Below are positions 25,109 to 34,087 of a stretch of 64,000 nt of DNA, piece by piece (position 1 is the first letter of the stretch; each line of letters begins with the position of its first letter). The notes beneath the pieces were generated by a model. That model did no database searches. It was not told the DNA's origin and saw only the letters and a program-made list of their open reading frames with translations. The stretch comes from Chromobacterium alkanivorans (GTDB taxonomy: Bacteria > Pseudomonadota > Gammaproteobacteria > Burkholderiales > Chromobacteriaceae): the NCBI RefSeq assembly GCF_016937655.1, contig NZ_JAFHKL010000001.1, forward strand, positions 741,531 through 805,530, read 5' to 3'. The position numbers were made by a program, and so were the translations under genes.

Positions 25109-26092
25109 TCAGCCGCCGTCCGCCAGCGTTACCGTCACCGGCATGCCCTGGCGCAAGGCGGCGTCCGGGTTTCGCACCACCACGCGCAGCCGGTAGACCT
25201 GCGCGGTGCGCAGATCCTGGGTTTCCACGTTCTTGGGGGTGAATTCGGCGCTGGGGGAAACGAAGCCGACCACGCCGTCGTAAGGTTGGGCGCGACCGTC
25301 GCTGCGGACCTTGACCTTGGTTCCGGGCGCCATCTTGCCCAGATCGGGCTCGGCGACGTAGGCGCGTACCCATACCGGCCGGGTCAGCGACAAGGTGAAC
25401 ACCGCGCCGCCGGCGGGCAGCATGCCGCCGGGTTCGACCGCGCGGGTGAGAATGACGCCGTCGGCCGGGGCCAGCAGCCGGGTGTCGGCCAGCTGCAGCT
25501 TGGCCTGGGCCTGTTGCGCGGCCGCGCGCTCGGCGTTGGCGTCGGCCTCGGCGACTTCCTCCTTGCGGTAGCCGCGCTTGAGCGCCTGCCACTGCTGGCG
25601 CGCCGCTTCGGCCTGCGCGAGGGTCTGGTCGCGCTGCGCGCGAGCCTCGTCCAGCGCGCGCTGGGCGGAAGCGCCGGTGTCGGCCAGCTGGCGCTGGCGT
25701 TGGTAAGTCTGCTCGGCGTTGAGCTGCGCGGCGCGGCGCGCGTCCAGATTGGCCTGCGCCTGCTCGATGTCCTCGCGGCGCGGGCCGGCGCGGTACAGCG
25801 CCTGCCGCGCTTGGGCGGCGGCCAGGCCGGCGTCGGCGTCGCGCAAGGCGTTGCGGTAAGGGGCGGAGTCCAGTTCGCCCAGCACGTCGCCGGCGCGCAC
25901 GGCGGCGCCCTCGTCCACGTTCAGGCTCTGCAAGCGGCCCGCCACCCGGAAGGACAGGCTGACTTCGCGGATGTCGACGTTGCCGGACAGGCTCAGACGT
26001 TCTTGGGCTAATTGCCGCTGCCGCCAGGCGTAGCCGCCGCCGGCGAGCAGGGCGACGACGACGAGGCCGATGAGCAGAGGGGGACGCTTCAT
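25109..26092 (-). CDS. ybhG: HlyD-family periplasmic adaptor (YbhG-like)
   Basis: Membrane-fusion protein of 327 residues. One N-terminal membrane anchor (LLIGLVVVALLAGGGYAW), a lipoyl half-motif (GRLQSLNVDEGAAVRAGDVLGELD), a long Ala/Gln/Arg coiled-coil hairpin (about residues 90-200), the second lipoyl half (RLLAPADGVILTRAVEPGGML) and a beta-barrel. It links the permeases to the outer-membrane channel. The start overlaps the TetR gene's stop by 4 bp. Confidence 0.9.
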   Translation of the reverse strand: MKRPPLLIGLVVVALLAGGGYAWRQRQLAQERLSLSGNVDIREVSLSFRVAGRLQSLNVDEGAAVRAGDVLGELDSAPYRNALRDADAGLAAAQARQALYRAGPRREDIEQAQANLDARRAAQLNAEQTYQRQRQLADTGASAQRALDEARAQRDQTLAQAEAARQQWQALKRGYRKEEVAEADANAERAAAQQAQAKLQLADTRLLAPADGVILTRAVEPGGMLPAGGAVFTLSLTRPVWVRAYVAEPDLGKMAPGTKVKVRSDGRAQPYDGVVGFVSPSAEFTPKNVETQDLRTAQVYRLRVVVRNPDAALRQGMPVTVTLADGG

Positions 26093-26724
26093 GGCTGTGG
26101 CTCCAATGGGCGCAGACCGCGCAGCGCCCATTGCAGGCGTTGCTCGATGTGGCGCGGATCGATGGCGTAGGTGTTGAAAGCCTGCTGGATCAGGTCGGGC
26201 AGCAATGGTTTGCCGGCGATGATGTGCTGAGCCAGCGCCGGCAGGCCCAGCGCGGACATTAGGAACAGGGCCTGGTGCAAGGGATCGCCTCGCTCCAGCT
26301 CGCCGGCCTGCTGCGCGTCGACAATGCTTTGCAGCAGCAGCTTGGGATGGCGCGGCGCCAGCGTGGACAGGAAGGCCTGCGCGGCGGCTTCGCCGGCGGC
26401 GGCGTCCAGCAGCATGTGGGCGACGAGACCGCCGTGCTCGGCGACGAATCCCAGCAGCTGGCGCAACAGGGTCTGCAGCCGCGGCAGGGCCGATGCTTGT
26501 TGCAGCAAGCGCGCTTGCATTTGCCGGAACAGCGGCGCGTACCAGTTTTCCAGCAACTCGGCCAGGTAGCGGTCGCGGCTGCCGAAGTGGTAGACGAAGC
26601 TGCCGGGGTTGACCTCGGCGCGCTGGCACAGGCCGCGCACGGTGATCGCGCGCAGGCCGGCCTCCTTGGCCATGGCCAGTCCGCAGTCCAGCAATTGCTG
26701 TCTAGTCGCGTTGTTGGGTTTCAT
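26089..26724 (-). CDS. TetR-family repressor of the exporter operon (CecR-like)
   Basis: A protein of 211 residues. The N-terminal helix-turn-helix covers GLRAITVRGLCQRAEVNPGSFVYHFGSRDRYL; the rest is an all-helical ligand domain (DUF1956-like C-terminal region). It is the first gene of its own operon and has a perfect palindrome 11 bp upstream, so it most likely represses itself and the exporter until a toxic ligand binds. E. coli CecR controls ybhGFSR in the same position. ATG 26724 is preferred over upstream frame extension because the extra residues overlap the operator. Confidence 0.88.
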   Translation of the reverse strand: MKPNNATRQQLLDCGLAMAKEAGLRAITVRGLCQRAEVNPGSFVYHFGSRDRYLAELLENWYAPLFRQMQARLLQQASALPRLQTLLRQLLGFVAEHGGLVAHMLLDAAAGEAAAQAFLSTLAPRHPKLLLQSIVDAQQAGELERGDPLHQALFLMSALGLPALAQHIIAGKPLLPDLIQQAFNTYAIDPRHIEQRLQWALRGLRPLEPQP

Positions 26725-26734
26725 ATCGTTATTT

Positions 26735-26750
26735 TTATACGAGCGTATAA
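26735..26750. promoter_or_regulatory. Palindromic operator of the TetR exporter operon
   Basis: TTATACGAGCGTATAA is a near-perfect palindrome (arms TTATACG and CGTATAA). A second, weaker copy with the form GTACGGTTGTATAA is about 20 bp further out, near 26769-26782. Together they span the expected promoter. The spacing of the two sites, about three helical turns, suits two dimers. Confidence 0.7.
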
Positions 26751-27019
26751 GTTCATGCAAGCTAAATTTGTACGGTTGTATAAATTGTTGGAAATTCTGG
26801 CGGGAACGCCAAGTGCTTGTTTTAAAAAGCGGCGGCCGCAAGCCTTGTCGCCGCGGGCAAATTCACCGCGCGGCGGCATGTGCCGGCGGAAAATAATCGG
26901 CCATAATTGGAGCGTCGGCGTCAGCCGCCACCAAGAATCCCGCAGCCGCGCCGGGCGTCTTCAGCCCAGGTTACGGTGAAAACAGCGATCCGTCGCACCA
27001 TTATCAAAGGGGACACATA

Positions 27020-27751
27020 ATGTTGGCCATCATCGGCGGCAGCGGCCTGGCCCAGCTGCCCGTACTGGAAGTCACCCATCGTCAAGTTGTGCGCACCCCG
27101 TATGGCGACCCGTCCTGCGCGCTGACCTTCGGCCGCCTGAGCGGACAGAACGTGGTGTTCATCGCGCGCCACGGCTACGGCCATTCGCTGGCGCCGCATG
27201 AAATCAATTACCGCGCCAATATCTGGGCGCTGCACGATCAGGGCGTGAAAGGCGTGGTGGCCATCGGCACCGTGGGCGGCATCCGCCCCGACATGCCGCC
27301 GGGCCGCCTGGTGGTGCCGGACAACCTCATCGACTACAGCTGGGGCCGCAAGCACACGTTCTTTGAAGGCCTGGACCGTCCGGTGGTGCACGCCGAATTC
27401 TCCGCGCCCTATGACGACGCGCTGCGTCAGCGGCTGATCCGCGCGATGGCGGACAGCGGCCACAGCGGCGTGGTGGGCGGCGTTTACGCCTGCACCCAGG
27501 GGCCGCGCTTGGAAAGCGCCGCGGAAATATTGAAGTTGGAGCGGGACGGCGCCGATATAGTGGGCATGACCGGCATGCCGGAAGCGGCTTTGGCGCGGGA
27601 GATGAACCTGCCTTACGCGCATCTGTGCCTGGTCAGCAATTGGGCGGCCGGCAAGGGCGGCGCGGCGACGGTGGAGTTTAATCCGGAGACCGGCGCGCGC
27701 GGCACCGAGGGCGTGATGGCTGCGCTGGCGGCGTTTTGTTGCTCGAAGTAG
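27020..27751 (+). CDS. S-methyl-5'-thioinosine phosphorylase (MTAP/PNP family)
   Basis: Cytosolic nucleoside phosphorylase of 243 residues in methylthioadenosine salvage. It has the phosphate-binding IIGGSGL start, FIARHGYGHSLAPHEINYRANIWAL, and the purine-site segment GVYACTQGPRLESAAEI with DIVGMTGMPEAALAREM. The short length and the lack of the usual adenine-selecting Asp in the NWAAG segment fit the MTIP group that prefers methylthioinosine, as described in Pseudomonas. AAGGGGA lies before ATG 27020. Confidence 0.85.
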   Translation: MLAIIGGSGLAQLPVLEVTHRQVVRTPYGDPSCALTFGRLSGQNVVFIARHGYGHSLAPHEINYRANIWALHDQGVKGVVAIGTVGGIRPDMPPGRLVVPDNLIDYSWGRKHTFFEGLDRPVVHAEFSAPYDDALRQRLIRAMADSGHSGVVGGVYACTQGPRLESAAEILKLERDGADIVGMTGMPEAALAREMNLPYAHLCLVSNWAAGKGGAATVEFNPETGARGTEGVMAALAAFCCSK

Positions 27752-27874
27752 CTTAAACCGCAGAGGCGGTCGAAGGATATTTTCGCTTGGAGCAGGGGGC
27801 GAAGGCTTGTTGCCGGGAGCGCCGCATTGCAAAGCGTGTGTTTCATTTTGCGAAAATAATAAATGGGAGCAAAT

Positions 27875-28645
27875 GTGAAAGCGGTGATACTTGCAGGCGG
27901 GCTCGGCACTCGGATATCCGAAGAATCTTATTTGAAGCCTAAGCCGATGATTGAAATCGGCGGCAAGCCCATTTTATGGCACATCATGAAAACTTATTCG
28001 CATTATGACGTGAACGAGTTCGTGATTTGCTGCGGCTACAAGGGCTACATCATCAAGGAGTATTTTGCCAACTACTTCTTGCATATGTCTGATGTGACCA
28101 TCGATATGTCCAACAATGAAATCGAGGTGCATCAGCGTTATGTCGAGCCTTGGCGAGTGACTCTGGTCAACACGGGCGAGGATACTCTAACCGGCGGGCG
28201 TCTTAAGCGGGTTAGGGAGCATTTGAACCATCAGCCATTTTGTTTTACCTATGGCGACGGGGTTGCCGATATCGATATCAAAGCGTTGATTGAGTTTCAT
28301 CGCTCTCACGGCAAGGCGGCCACGGTGACCGCCATTCAACCGCCCGGCCGTTATGGCGCCCTCAAAATCAAGGGCGAAACGGTGAGCGGTTTTCAGGAAA
28401 AGCCAGCTGGCGACGGGGCTTGGATCAACGGCGGTTTTTTCGTATTGGAACCTCAGGTATTCGATTACATCGAGAATGATCAGACCAGCTGGGAGGCGGA
28501 GCCTCTGGTGCGTTTGGCCAAGGAGGGGCAGCTGATGTCCTATCGGCATAAAGGCTTCTGGCAAGCGATGGATACGCTGCGCGACAAGAATCAGCTGGAA
28601 AAACTGTGGGCGGATGGCAATCCTCCGTGGAAGGTGTGGTCGTGA
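27875..28645 (+). CDS. rfbF: Glucose-1-phosphate cytidylyltransferase, copy 1
   Basis: Makes CDP-glucose from CTP and glucose-1-phosphate, the entry to CDP-6-deoxyhexoses. A protein of 256 residues with nucleotidyltransferase motif LAGGLGTRISEES and KPKPMIEIGGKPILWHIM, and FTYGDGVADID for metal binding. GTG 27875 is preferred to ATG 27863 because GGAG lies just before it and the second copy in this window starts at the same residue (MKAVILAGG). It begins the sugar island and overlaps rfbG by 4 bp. Confidence 0.92.
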   Translation: MKAVILAGGLGTRISEESYLKPKPMIEIGGKPILWHIMKTYSHYDVNEFVICCGYKGYIIKEYFANYFLHMSDVTIDMSNNEIEVHQRYVEPWRVTLVNTGEDTLTGGRLKRVREHLNHQPFCFTYGDGVADIDIKALIEFHRSHGKAATVTAIQPPGRYGALKIKGETVSGFQEKPAGDGAWINGGFFVLEPQVFDYIENDQTSWEAEPLVRLAKEGQLMSYRHKGFWQAMDTLRDKNQLEKLWADGNPPWKVWS

Positions 28646-29718
28646 GACTGTTTGGCGATCGCTATCGCGGCCGCAGGGTGCTGTTGACCGGTCATACCGG
28701 CTTCAAGGGCAGTTGGCTGGCCGCCTGGCTGACGCGTCTGGGGGCCGATGTCACCTGCCTGGCTTTGGACCCGGAGGGGAGCCCCAATCATTGGGATCTG
28801 CTGGCGTGCCCGGTACGGGATCTGCGTGTGGATATTCGCGATTCCGCGGCGGTGCGCGCGGCCTTCGACCAAGCGCAGCCGGAGATGGTGTTCCATCTGG
28901 CGGCCCAGGCTCTGGTGAGGCGTTCCTATCGCGATCCGCTGGAGAATTGGTCCAGCAATGTGATGGGAACCGCTCATGTTCTCGATGCGTGTCGGCAAAC
29001 CTCCAGCGTGCGCGCCGTGGTGGTTGCGACAACCGACAAGGTCTACGCCAACCGCGAATGGTCGTGGGGGTATCGAGAGGTGGACGCGCTTGGCGGCCAT
29101 GATCCTTACAGCGCCTCCAAGGCGGCCTGCGAACTGTTGGTGGACAGTTATCGGAAGTCTTTCTGGCAGTGCGATGACGCGCCGCTGTTGGCGACGGCCC
29201 GCGCAGGCAATGTCATCGGCGGAGGCGATTGGTCGGCGGATCGATTGATTCCCGACTTGGTGCGCGCTGTGACGCAAGAAACCGCTTTGCACATCCGTTC
29301 GCCGGGCTCCACCCGTCCATGGCAGCACGTTCTGGAGTGTTTGTCCGGCTATCTGTTGCTTGGCCAGCGTTTGCTTGAGGGCGAGAGGGCGCTGGCCGAG
29401 GCCTGGAATTTTGGCCCGCAGCCTGAGGCCAACCGCAGCGTGGCGGACGTATTGGCTAAGCTGCAGCGGTTTTGGCCGCAATTGGACTGGCAAGTGTCGT
29501 CCGAGGAGCACGCGCATGAAGCCGGGCTGCTGTACCTGGATTGCGCGAAGTCCCGCAGCCGTCTGAATTGGTGCCCGGTGCTGAGCTTGGACCAAGCTCT
29601 GGAGATGACGGCGGACTGGTACCGAAGCCACCATGCTTCAGGTCAGGTCATCACCTTCGATCAAGTCGCGAACTATATCGAGTCCGCTCGCGCGGCAAAC
29701 GCGGTTTGGGTTTCCTGA
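28642..29718 (+). CDS. rfbG: CDP-glucose 4,6-dehydratase
   Basis: Short-chain dehydrogenase/reductase of 358 residues making CDP-4-keto-6-deoxyglucose. NAD-binding GHTGFKGSWLAAWL, then FHLAAQALVRRSYRDP, the catalytic Thr in VVATTDKVY and YSASKAACE for the Tyr/Lys pair. The GTG start at 28642 gives the usual length and a GTGA overlap with rfbF; an earlier ATG at 28606 adds 12 residues inside rfbF and is less likely. Confidence 0.93.
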   Translation: MRLFGDRYRGRRVLLTGHTGFKGSWLAAWLTRLGADVTCLALDPEGSPNHWDLLACPVRDLRVDIRDSAAVRAAFDQAQPEMVFHLAAQALVRRSYRDPLENWSSNVMGTAHVLDACRQTSSVRAVVVATTDKVYANREWSWGYREVDALGGHDPYSASKAACELLVDSYRKSFWQCDDAPLLATARAGNVIGGGDWSADRLIPDLVRAVTQETALHIRSPGSTRPWQHVLECLSGYLLLGQRLLEGERALAEAWNFGPQPEANRSVADVLAKLQRFWPQLDWQVSSEEHAHEAGLLYLDCAKSRSRLNWCPVLSLDQALEMTADWYRSHHASGQVITFDQVANYIESARAANAVWVS

Positions 29719-30269
29719 TGCAGATTCGACAAACAGGCATAGATGGCGCTGCGCTTGCGGAGACGACGCCTTATGCCGACCACCGTGGCGCATTTTCCCG
29801 CTTGTTTTGCGAGCAGGAACTGACTGATTTGCTGGGTGGCCGGCGCATCGTCCAGATCAATCACTCGCGGACCCGTGTGCTTGGCGCGGTGCGAGGGATG
29901 CATTTCCAGCACGCGCCGCATGCGGAGATGAAAATGGTGCGTTGCATTCGAGGCCGGGTGTGGGATGTGCTGGTGGATCTGCGCGCGGGTTCTCCCACTT
30001 TTCTGTGTTGGCACGCCGAGGAGCTGAGTCCCGACACGGGACGCATGCTGGTGATTCCCGAAGGCTGCGCGCATGGATTCCAGGTGCTGGAGCCGGACAG
30101 CGAACTGTTGTACCTGCACACGGCGCTCTATCAGCCCGCAGCCGAAGGGGGGGTGCGTTACGATGAGCCGCGGGTGGACATCCGCTGGCCGCTGCCGGTT
30201 CGCGATCTCTCCGAACGCGACCAAAACCATCCCTTGTTGTCTTTTGATTTCACCGGGCTTGCACCATGA
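29718..30269 (+). CDS. RmlC-like sugar epimerase
   Basis: A cupin-fold protein of 183 residues in the dTDP-4-dehydrorhamnose 3,5-epimerase family. Catalytic His in GAVRGMHFQ, VRCIRGRVWDVLVDLRAGSPTF and IPEGCAHGFQVLEPDSELLYLHT. Its start overlaps the rfbG stop (TGATG), so the expected substrate is a CDP-4-keto-6-deoxyhexose rather than the dTDP sugar. It epimerises C3, C5 or both. Confidence 0.88.
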   Translation: MQIRQTGIDGAALAETTPYADHRGAFSRLFCEQELTDLLGGRRIVQINHSRTRVLGAVRGMHFQHAPHAEMKMVRCIRGRVWDVLVDLRAGSPTFLCWHAEELSPDTGRMLVIPEGCAHGFQVLEPDSELLYLHTALYQPAAEGGVRYDEPRVDIRWPLPVRDLSERDQNHPLLSFDFTGLAP

Positions 30270-31489
30270 ATTGCCGACACTGCGCAGAGCCGTTGCAGCA
30301 TACCTTTCTCGATCTAGGCTTCGCGCCGCCGTCCAATGCGTATTTGAGCGAGGCGGAGCTGAGCGCCCCGGAAACGTATTTCCCGCTCAAGCTGAAAGTC
30401 TGCGGCCATTGCTGGCTGGTTCAGACTGAGGATTACGCCAAGGCGGATCTGCTTTTTTCCAAGGATTACGCGTATTTCTCCTCGACTTCCAGCAGTTGGC
30501 TGGCGCATGCGGCCCGCTATGTCGACGAGATGGTTGGGCGCTTGGGGCTTGGCGCGGACAGTTTTGTCATCGAGGTCGCCGCCAATGACGGTTATTTGCT
30601 GAAGAACGTGCTGGCCGCCGGCATTCCTTGTCTGGGCATCGAACCGACCGCCAGCACCGCCGCGGCCGCGGAGCGGCTGGGCATTCCGGTGTTGCGCGAG
30701 TTTTTCGGAGAAGGCCTGGGTCGGCGCTTGGCGCGGGAGGGAAAACAAGCGGATCTGATCGTCGGCAATAATGTGTTTGCCCACATTCCTGACATCAATG
30801 ATTTCAGCCGCGGGCTGAAGGCGGCGCTCAAGCGCGGGGGAACCATTACGCTGGAGTTTCCGCATCTGATGCGCCTGATCGAGCATGTCCAGTTCGACAC
30901 GGTCTATCACGAGCACTTTTCCTACCTGTCGCTGCATACGGTCTCCCGTATTTTGGCCGCCGCCGGTCTGCGGGTGTTCGATGTGGAAGAGCTGCCGACC
31001 CACGGCGGCAGTCTGCGCGTGTTCGCCTGCCACGCCGACGACGAGAGAGTCGACGCTCCTTCCATCGCGGAGGTGTCGGCCGCCGAGGACGCGGCCGGGC
31101 TGCGGGGGCTGACGGTCTATTCCGCTTTCCAGCGGCGGGTGGATGAGGTGAAGGATGGCCTGCTGACGTTTCTGCTGGAACAGAAGCGAGCAGGCCGGAA
31201 AGTCGCCGCCTACGGCGCCGCGGCCAAGGGCAATACCCTGCTCAACTACGCAGGGGTCAAGCCGGATCTTCTTCCTTTCGTCTGCGACGCCGCGCCGTCG
31301 AAGCAGGGCAAATACCTGCCGGGCAGCCATGTGCCTGTTTTCGCGCCGGCGAGAATGGCGCAGGAAAAACCCGACATTGTGCTGATCCTGCCCTGGAACA
31401 TCGCCGCGGAGGTCATGCAACAGCTTCACTATATCCGGGAGTGGGGCGGCCGCTTCGCCACCGCGGCTCCCGCGCTGGAGATTCGATGA
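30266..31489 (+). CDS. Sugar C-methyltransferase family, SAM-dependent
   Basis: A protein of 407 residues with the three-part layout of NovU/TylC3/TcaB9-type methyltransferases. The N-terminal zinc-binding domain is CRHCAEPL..LDLGFAPPSNAYL..VCGHCWLVQ. The Rossmann SAM domain is VIEVAANDGYLLKNVLAAG, then FAHIPDINDF. The C-terminal domain has VAAYGAAAKGNTLLNYAGV. Members methylate C3 or C5 of 4-keto sugars, which suits its place after dehydratase and epimerase. Overlaps both neighbours by 4 bp. Confidence 0.88.
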   Translation: MNCRHCAEPLQHTFLDLGFAPPSNAYLSEAELSAPETYFPLKLKVCGHCWLVQTEDYAKADLLFSKDYAYFSSTSSSWLAHAARYVDEMVGRLGLGADSFVIEVAANDGYLLKNVLAAGIPCLGIEPTASTAAAAERLGIPVLREFFGEGLGRRLAREGKQADLIVGNNVFAHIPDINDFSRGLKAALKRGGTITLEFPHLMRLIEHVQFDTVYHEHFSYLSLHTVSRILAAAGLRVFDVEELPTHGGSLRVFACHADDERVDAPSIAEVSAAEDAAGLRGLTVYSAFQRRVDEVKDGLLTFLLEQKRAGRKVAAYGAAAKGNTLLNYAGVKPDLLPFVCDAAPSKQGKYLPGSHVPVFAPARMAQEKPDIVLILPWNIAAEVMQQLHYIREWGGRFATAAPALEIR

Positions 31490-32598
31490 AACCGCGTATC
31501 CATTACACCAAGCCGTCCATCACCGAGCTGGAGGTCGAATACGCGACCGATGCCGCCCGCAACGGCTGGGGCGAACGCTGTTACGACTACATCGTCAAGT
31601 TCGAGACGGCGTTCAAGAGCCATCTAGGAGTGGGGTACGCGATTGCGACTTCCAGTTGCACCGGCGCCTTGCACATGGGGATGGCCGCGCTGGGCATCGG
31701 TCCCGGCGATGAGGTGATTCTGGCCGACACCAATTGGATCGCGACAGCCTCTCCCATTGTTCATCTCGGCGCCCAGCCGGTGTTCGTCGATGTTCTGTCA
31801 GACTCCTGGTGCGTGGACCCGGCCAAGGTGGAGGCGGCGATCACGCCGCGGACCAAGGCCATCGTGGCGGTGCATCTATACGGCAATGTTTGCGATATGG
31901 ACGCTTTGCTGGCGATAGGGCAGCGTTACGGAATTCCCGTCATCGAGGACGCGGCGGAAGCGATCGGCTCCGAGTATCGCGGCCAGCGGGCTGGTTCGAT
32001 GGGGCGGTTTGGCGCATTTTCTTTTCATGGTACCAAAACCTTGACCACCGGCGAGGGCGGCATGTTCGTCACCAACGACGCCGCGCTTTATCAGCAGGTG
32101 CTGACCCTCAGCAATCATGGCCGCGTCAGCGGGCAAAGCAAGCAGTTCTGGCCGGACATGGTGGGTTTCAAATACAAGATGTCGAATATTCAGGCCGCGC
32201 TGGGCTGCGCTCAGATGGAGCGCATCGAGGAGCTGATCCGGCGCAAGCGCGAGATATTCGACGCTTATCGTCAGCGGCTGGAGCCGCTTCCCGGCGTGAG
32301 GATGAATCCGGAACCGGAGGGCGTCGTTAACGGCGCCTGGATGCCTACCGCCGTGTTCGCGCCGGAGACCGGGGTCACGCGCGAGGCGCTTCAGGCGGCG
32401 TTCGCCGAGGAAAACGCCGATGCGCGGGTGTTTTTTTGGCCTTTGTCGGGTTTGCCGATGTTTGAGCCCAAACCCGATAACCGCAATGCCTGGTCCTTGC
32501 CGGCCTGCGCGATCAATTTGCCCAGCTTCCACGATATGACGCAGGATGACATCGAGCGCATCGCGGGCGTGGTGCGCCATGTGCTGCGAAGCCGTTGA
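31486..32598 (+). CDS. DegT/DnrJ/EryC1/StrS sugar aminotransferase
   Basis: PLP-dependent sugar aminotransferase of 370 residues. PLP-phosphate loop TSSCTGALHMGMAALGI, IEDAAEAIGSEYRG with the ring-stacking Asp, and Schiff-base Lys in SFHGTKTLTTGEGG. The Lys is present, so it is a transaminase and not an RfbH-type 3-dehydratase, where this residue is His. Similar to perosamine and viosamine synthases (VioA also opens the Pseudomonas flagellin glycosylation island). Likely gives a CDP-4-amino-6-deoxy sugar. ATG 31486 overlaps the previous gene by 4 bp. Confidence 0.92.
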   Translation: MKPRIHYTKPSITELEVEYATDAARNGWGERCYDYIVKFETAFKSHLGVGYAIATSSCTGALHMGMAALGIGPGDEVILADTNWIATASPIVHLGAQPVFVDVLSDSWCVDPAKVEAAITPRTKAIVAVHLYGNVCDMDALLAIGQRYGIPVIEDAAEAIGSEYRGQRAGSMGRFGAFSFHGTKTLTTGEGGMFVTNDAALYQQVLTLSNHGRVSGQSKQFWPDMVGFKYKMSNIQAALGCAQMERIEELIRRKREIFDAYRQRLEPLPGVRMNPEPEGVVNGAWMPTAVFAPETGVTREALQAAFAEENADARVFFWPLSGLPMFEPKPDNRNAWSLPACAINLPSFHDMTQDDIERIAGVVRHVLRSR

Positions 32599-32638
32599 GC
32601 GGATTAAGAGGCATGCCAAGGAGCGGATGGGCTGAGCG

Positions 32639-34087
32639 ATGACGACGCAGAGTCTGATTGAAACCCTGGCTGGCGCGTTTGCGCAGCATGCCGCGCGTCC
32701 GCTGTTCGAGTCGGAGGAAGGCGACGTCGTTTCATACGCCGAAGTGCTGACGCTTGCCCGCCCATCGTTGGCGAACGAGTTGTCGCGGCGATTGGTGTTC
32801 TGCCTTTGCGAGAATGATATTGGCGGTTTGGCCGGTTATTTCCATTTGCTCTGCGTCGACGCGGTGCCCTTGATGCTGGCGGCCAACTTGCCCAGTCAGC
32901 AACTGCAGCCTTTGTTGGATGCTTATCGGCCCGCATTCATCTGGTTGCCGGCTTCTAGGTTGGCCGAGTTTCCCGGCGCCAAGGCCGTGTTCGCCTACCG
33001 CGATTACCGCCTGATCGCTCATGAGGAGGCCGACTATCGCGTTCACGACGAGTTGGCTCTGCTGCTGAGCACCTCGGGCAGCACCGGCAGTCCCAAATTT
33101 GTGCGTTTGTCGCGGCGGAATGTGTTGAGCAATGCCACGGCTATTGCCCAGTATCTGGCGCTGAACGCCGATGAAGTGCCGATTACCACGCTGGCGCCCA
33201 GCTATACCTACGGGCTGTCGATTCTGCACAGCCATGCTTTGGCCGGCGGCAAGGTTGCGGTGACCCGGAAGACTTTTTTCGAGCGCGGGTTTTGGAGCTT
33301 CCTGCAAGCCGTGCGCGCGAGCAGCTTCGGCGGGGTGCCCTACCATTACGAGATGCTGAAAAAGTTGCGCTTCACCGGCATGGAGTTGCCCTGCCTGCGC
33401 ACGCTTACCCAGGCCGGCGGGCGGATGGCACCTGAACTCAGCCGCGAGTTCGCATTGCATTGTCAGAGCCGCGGCATGCGATTTTTCACCATGTACGGCC
33501 AGACCGAAGCCACGGCCCGGATGTCCTATCTGGCGGCGGACAAGGCGGCGCTCAAGGCGGGCAGCATAGGCGCGGCGGTGCCGGGCGGGGCCTTCTGGCT
33601 GGAGGACGAGAGCGGCGGGAAGCTGGAAGGCGCGGAGGCGGAAGGGGAGCTCGTGTACCAAGGGCCTAATGTATCGATGGGCTATGCGAGCGGATTCAAG
33701 GATCTTGCCCTGGGCGACGAGCGCAAGGGCGTGCTGAGAACCGGGGACGTCGCGCGTAGGGACGGCGATGGCGATTACTACATCGTCGGGCGCTTGAAAC
33801 GTTTTTTGAAACTGTTCGGCCATCGCATCAATCTGCAGGAAGTGGAGCAATATCTGCTGGACGCCGGCCATGTCGCCGCTTGCGCCGGCGCCGACGACAG
33901 GCTTGAGGTTTATGTGCCGCAGGGCGACGCCGCCTTGGCCAAGGAGATCAAGATCATGCTGGCGCGCTATCTGACGGTGACGCCGCAGTCGGTCAAGGTG
34001 ATGGCCGCCGGCAATTTGCCGCGCAATGCTTCGGGGAAGATCCAGTATTCGGAATTGACGCCGCAAGCTTGGGAGATTCAAGCATGA
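32639..34087 (+). CDS. AMP-binding acyl ligase (ANL superfamily)
   Basis: An adenylating enzyme of 482 residues, slightly short for the family. P-loop LSTSGSTGSPKFVRLS near 142, MYGQTEATARMSYL, LRTGDVARRDGDGDYYIVGR and the C-terminal catalytic Lys in NASGKIQYSEL. It should activate a carboxylic acid as acyl-AMP and pass it to the acyl carrier protein or CoA. It opens the acyl module (ligase, LuxE, LuxC, ACP, FabZ-like, TPP enzyme), whose product is probably attached to the island's sugar. Confidence 0.88.
   Translation: MTTQSLIETLAGAFAQHAARPLFESEEGDVVSYAEVLTLARPSLANELSRRLVFCLCENDIGGLAGYFHLLCVDAVPLMLAANLPSQQLQPLLDAYRPAFIWLPASRLAEFPGAKAVFAYRDYRLIAHEEADYRVHDELALLLSTSGSTGSPKFVRLSRRNVLSNATAIAQYLALNADEVPITTLAPSYTYGLSILHSHALAGGKVAVTRKTFFERGFWSFLQAVRASSFGGVPYHYEMLKKLRFTGMELPCLRTLTQAGGRMAPELSREFALHCQSRGMRFFTMYGQTEATARMSYLAADKAALKAGSIGAAVPGGAFWLEDESGGKLEGAEAEGELVYQGPNVSMGYASGFKDLALGDERKGVLRTGDVARRDGDGDYYIVGRLKRFLKLFGHRINLQEVEQYLLDAGHVAACAGADDRLEVYVPQGDAALAKEIKIMLARYLTVTPQSVKVMAAGNLPRNASGKIQYSELTPQAWEIQA

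Noticed and set aside
31486..32598. RfbH-type 3-dehydrase for a 3,6-dideoxyhexose
   Set aside because: The Schiff-base Lys is present in SFHGTKTL, whereas RfbH-type enzymes have His in that place.
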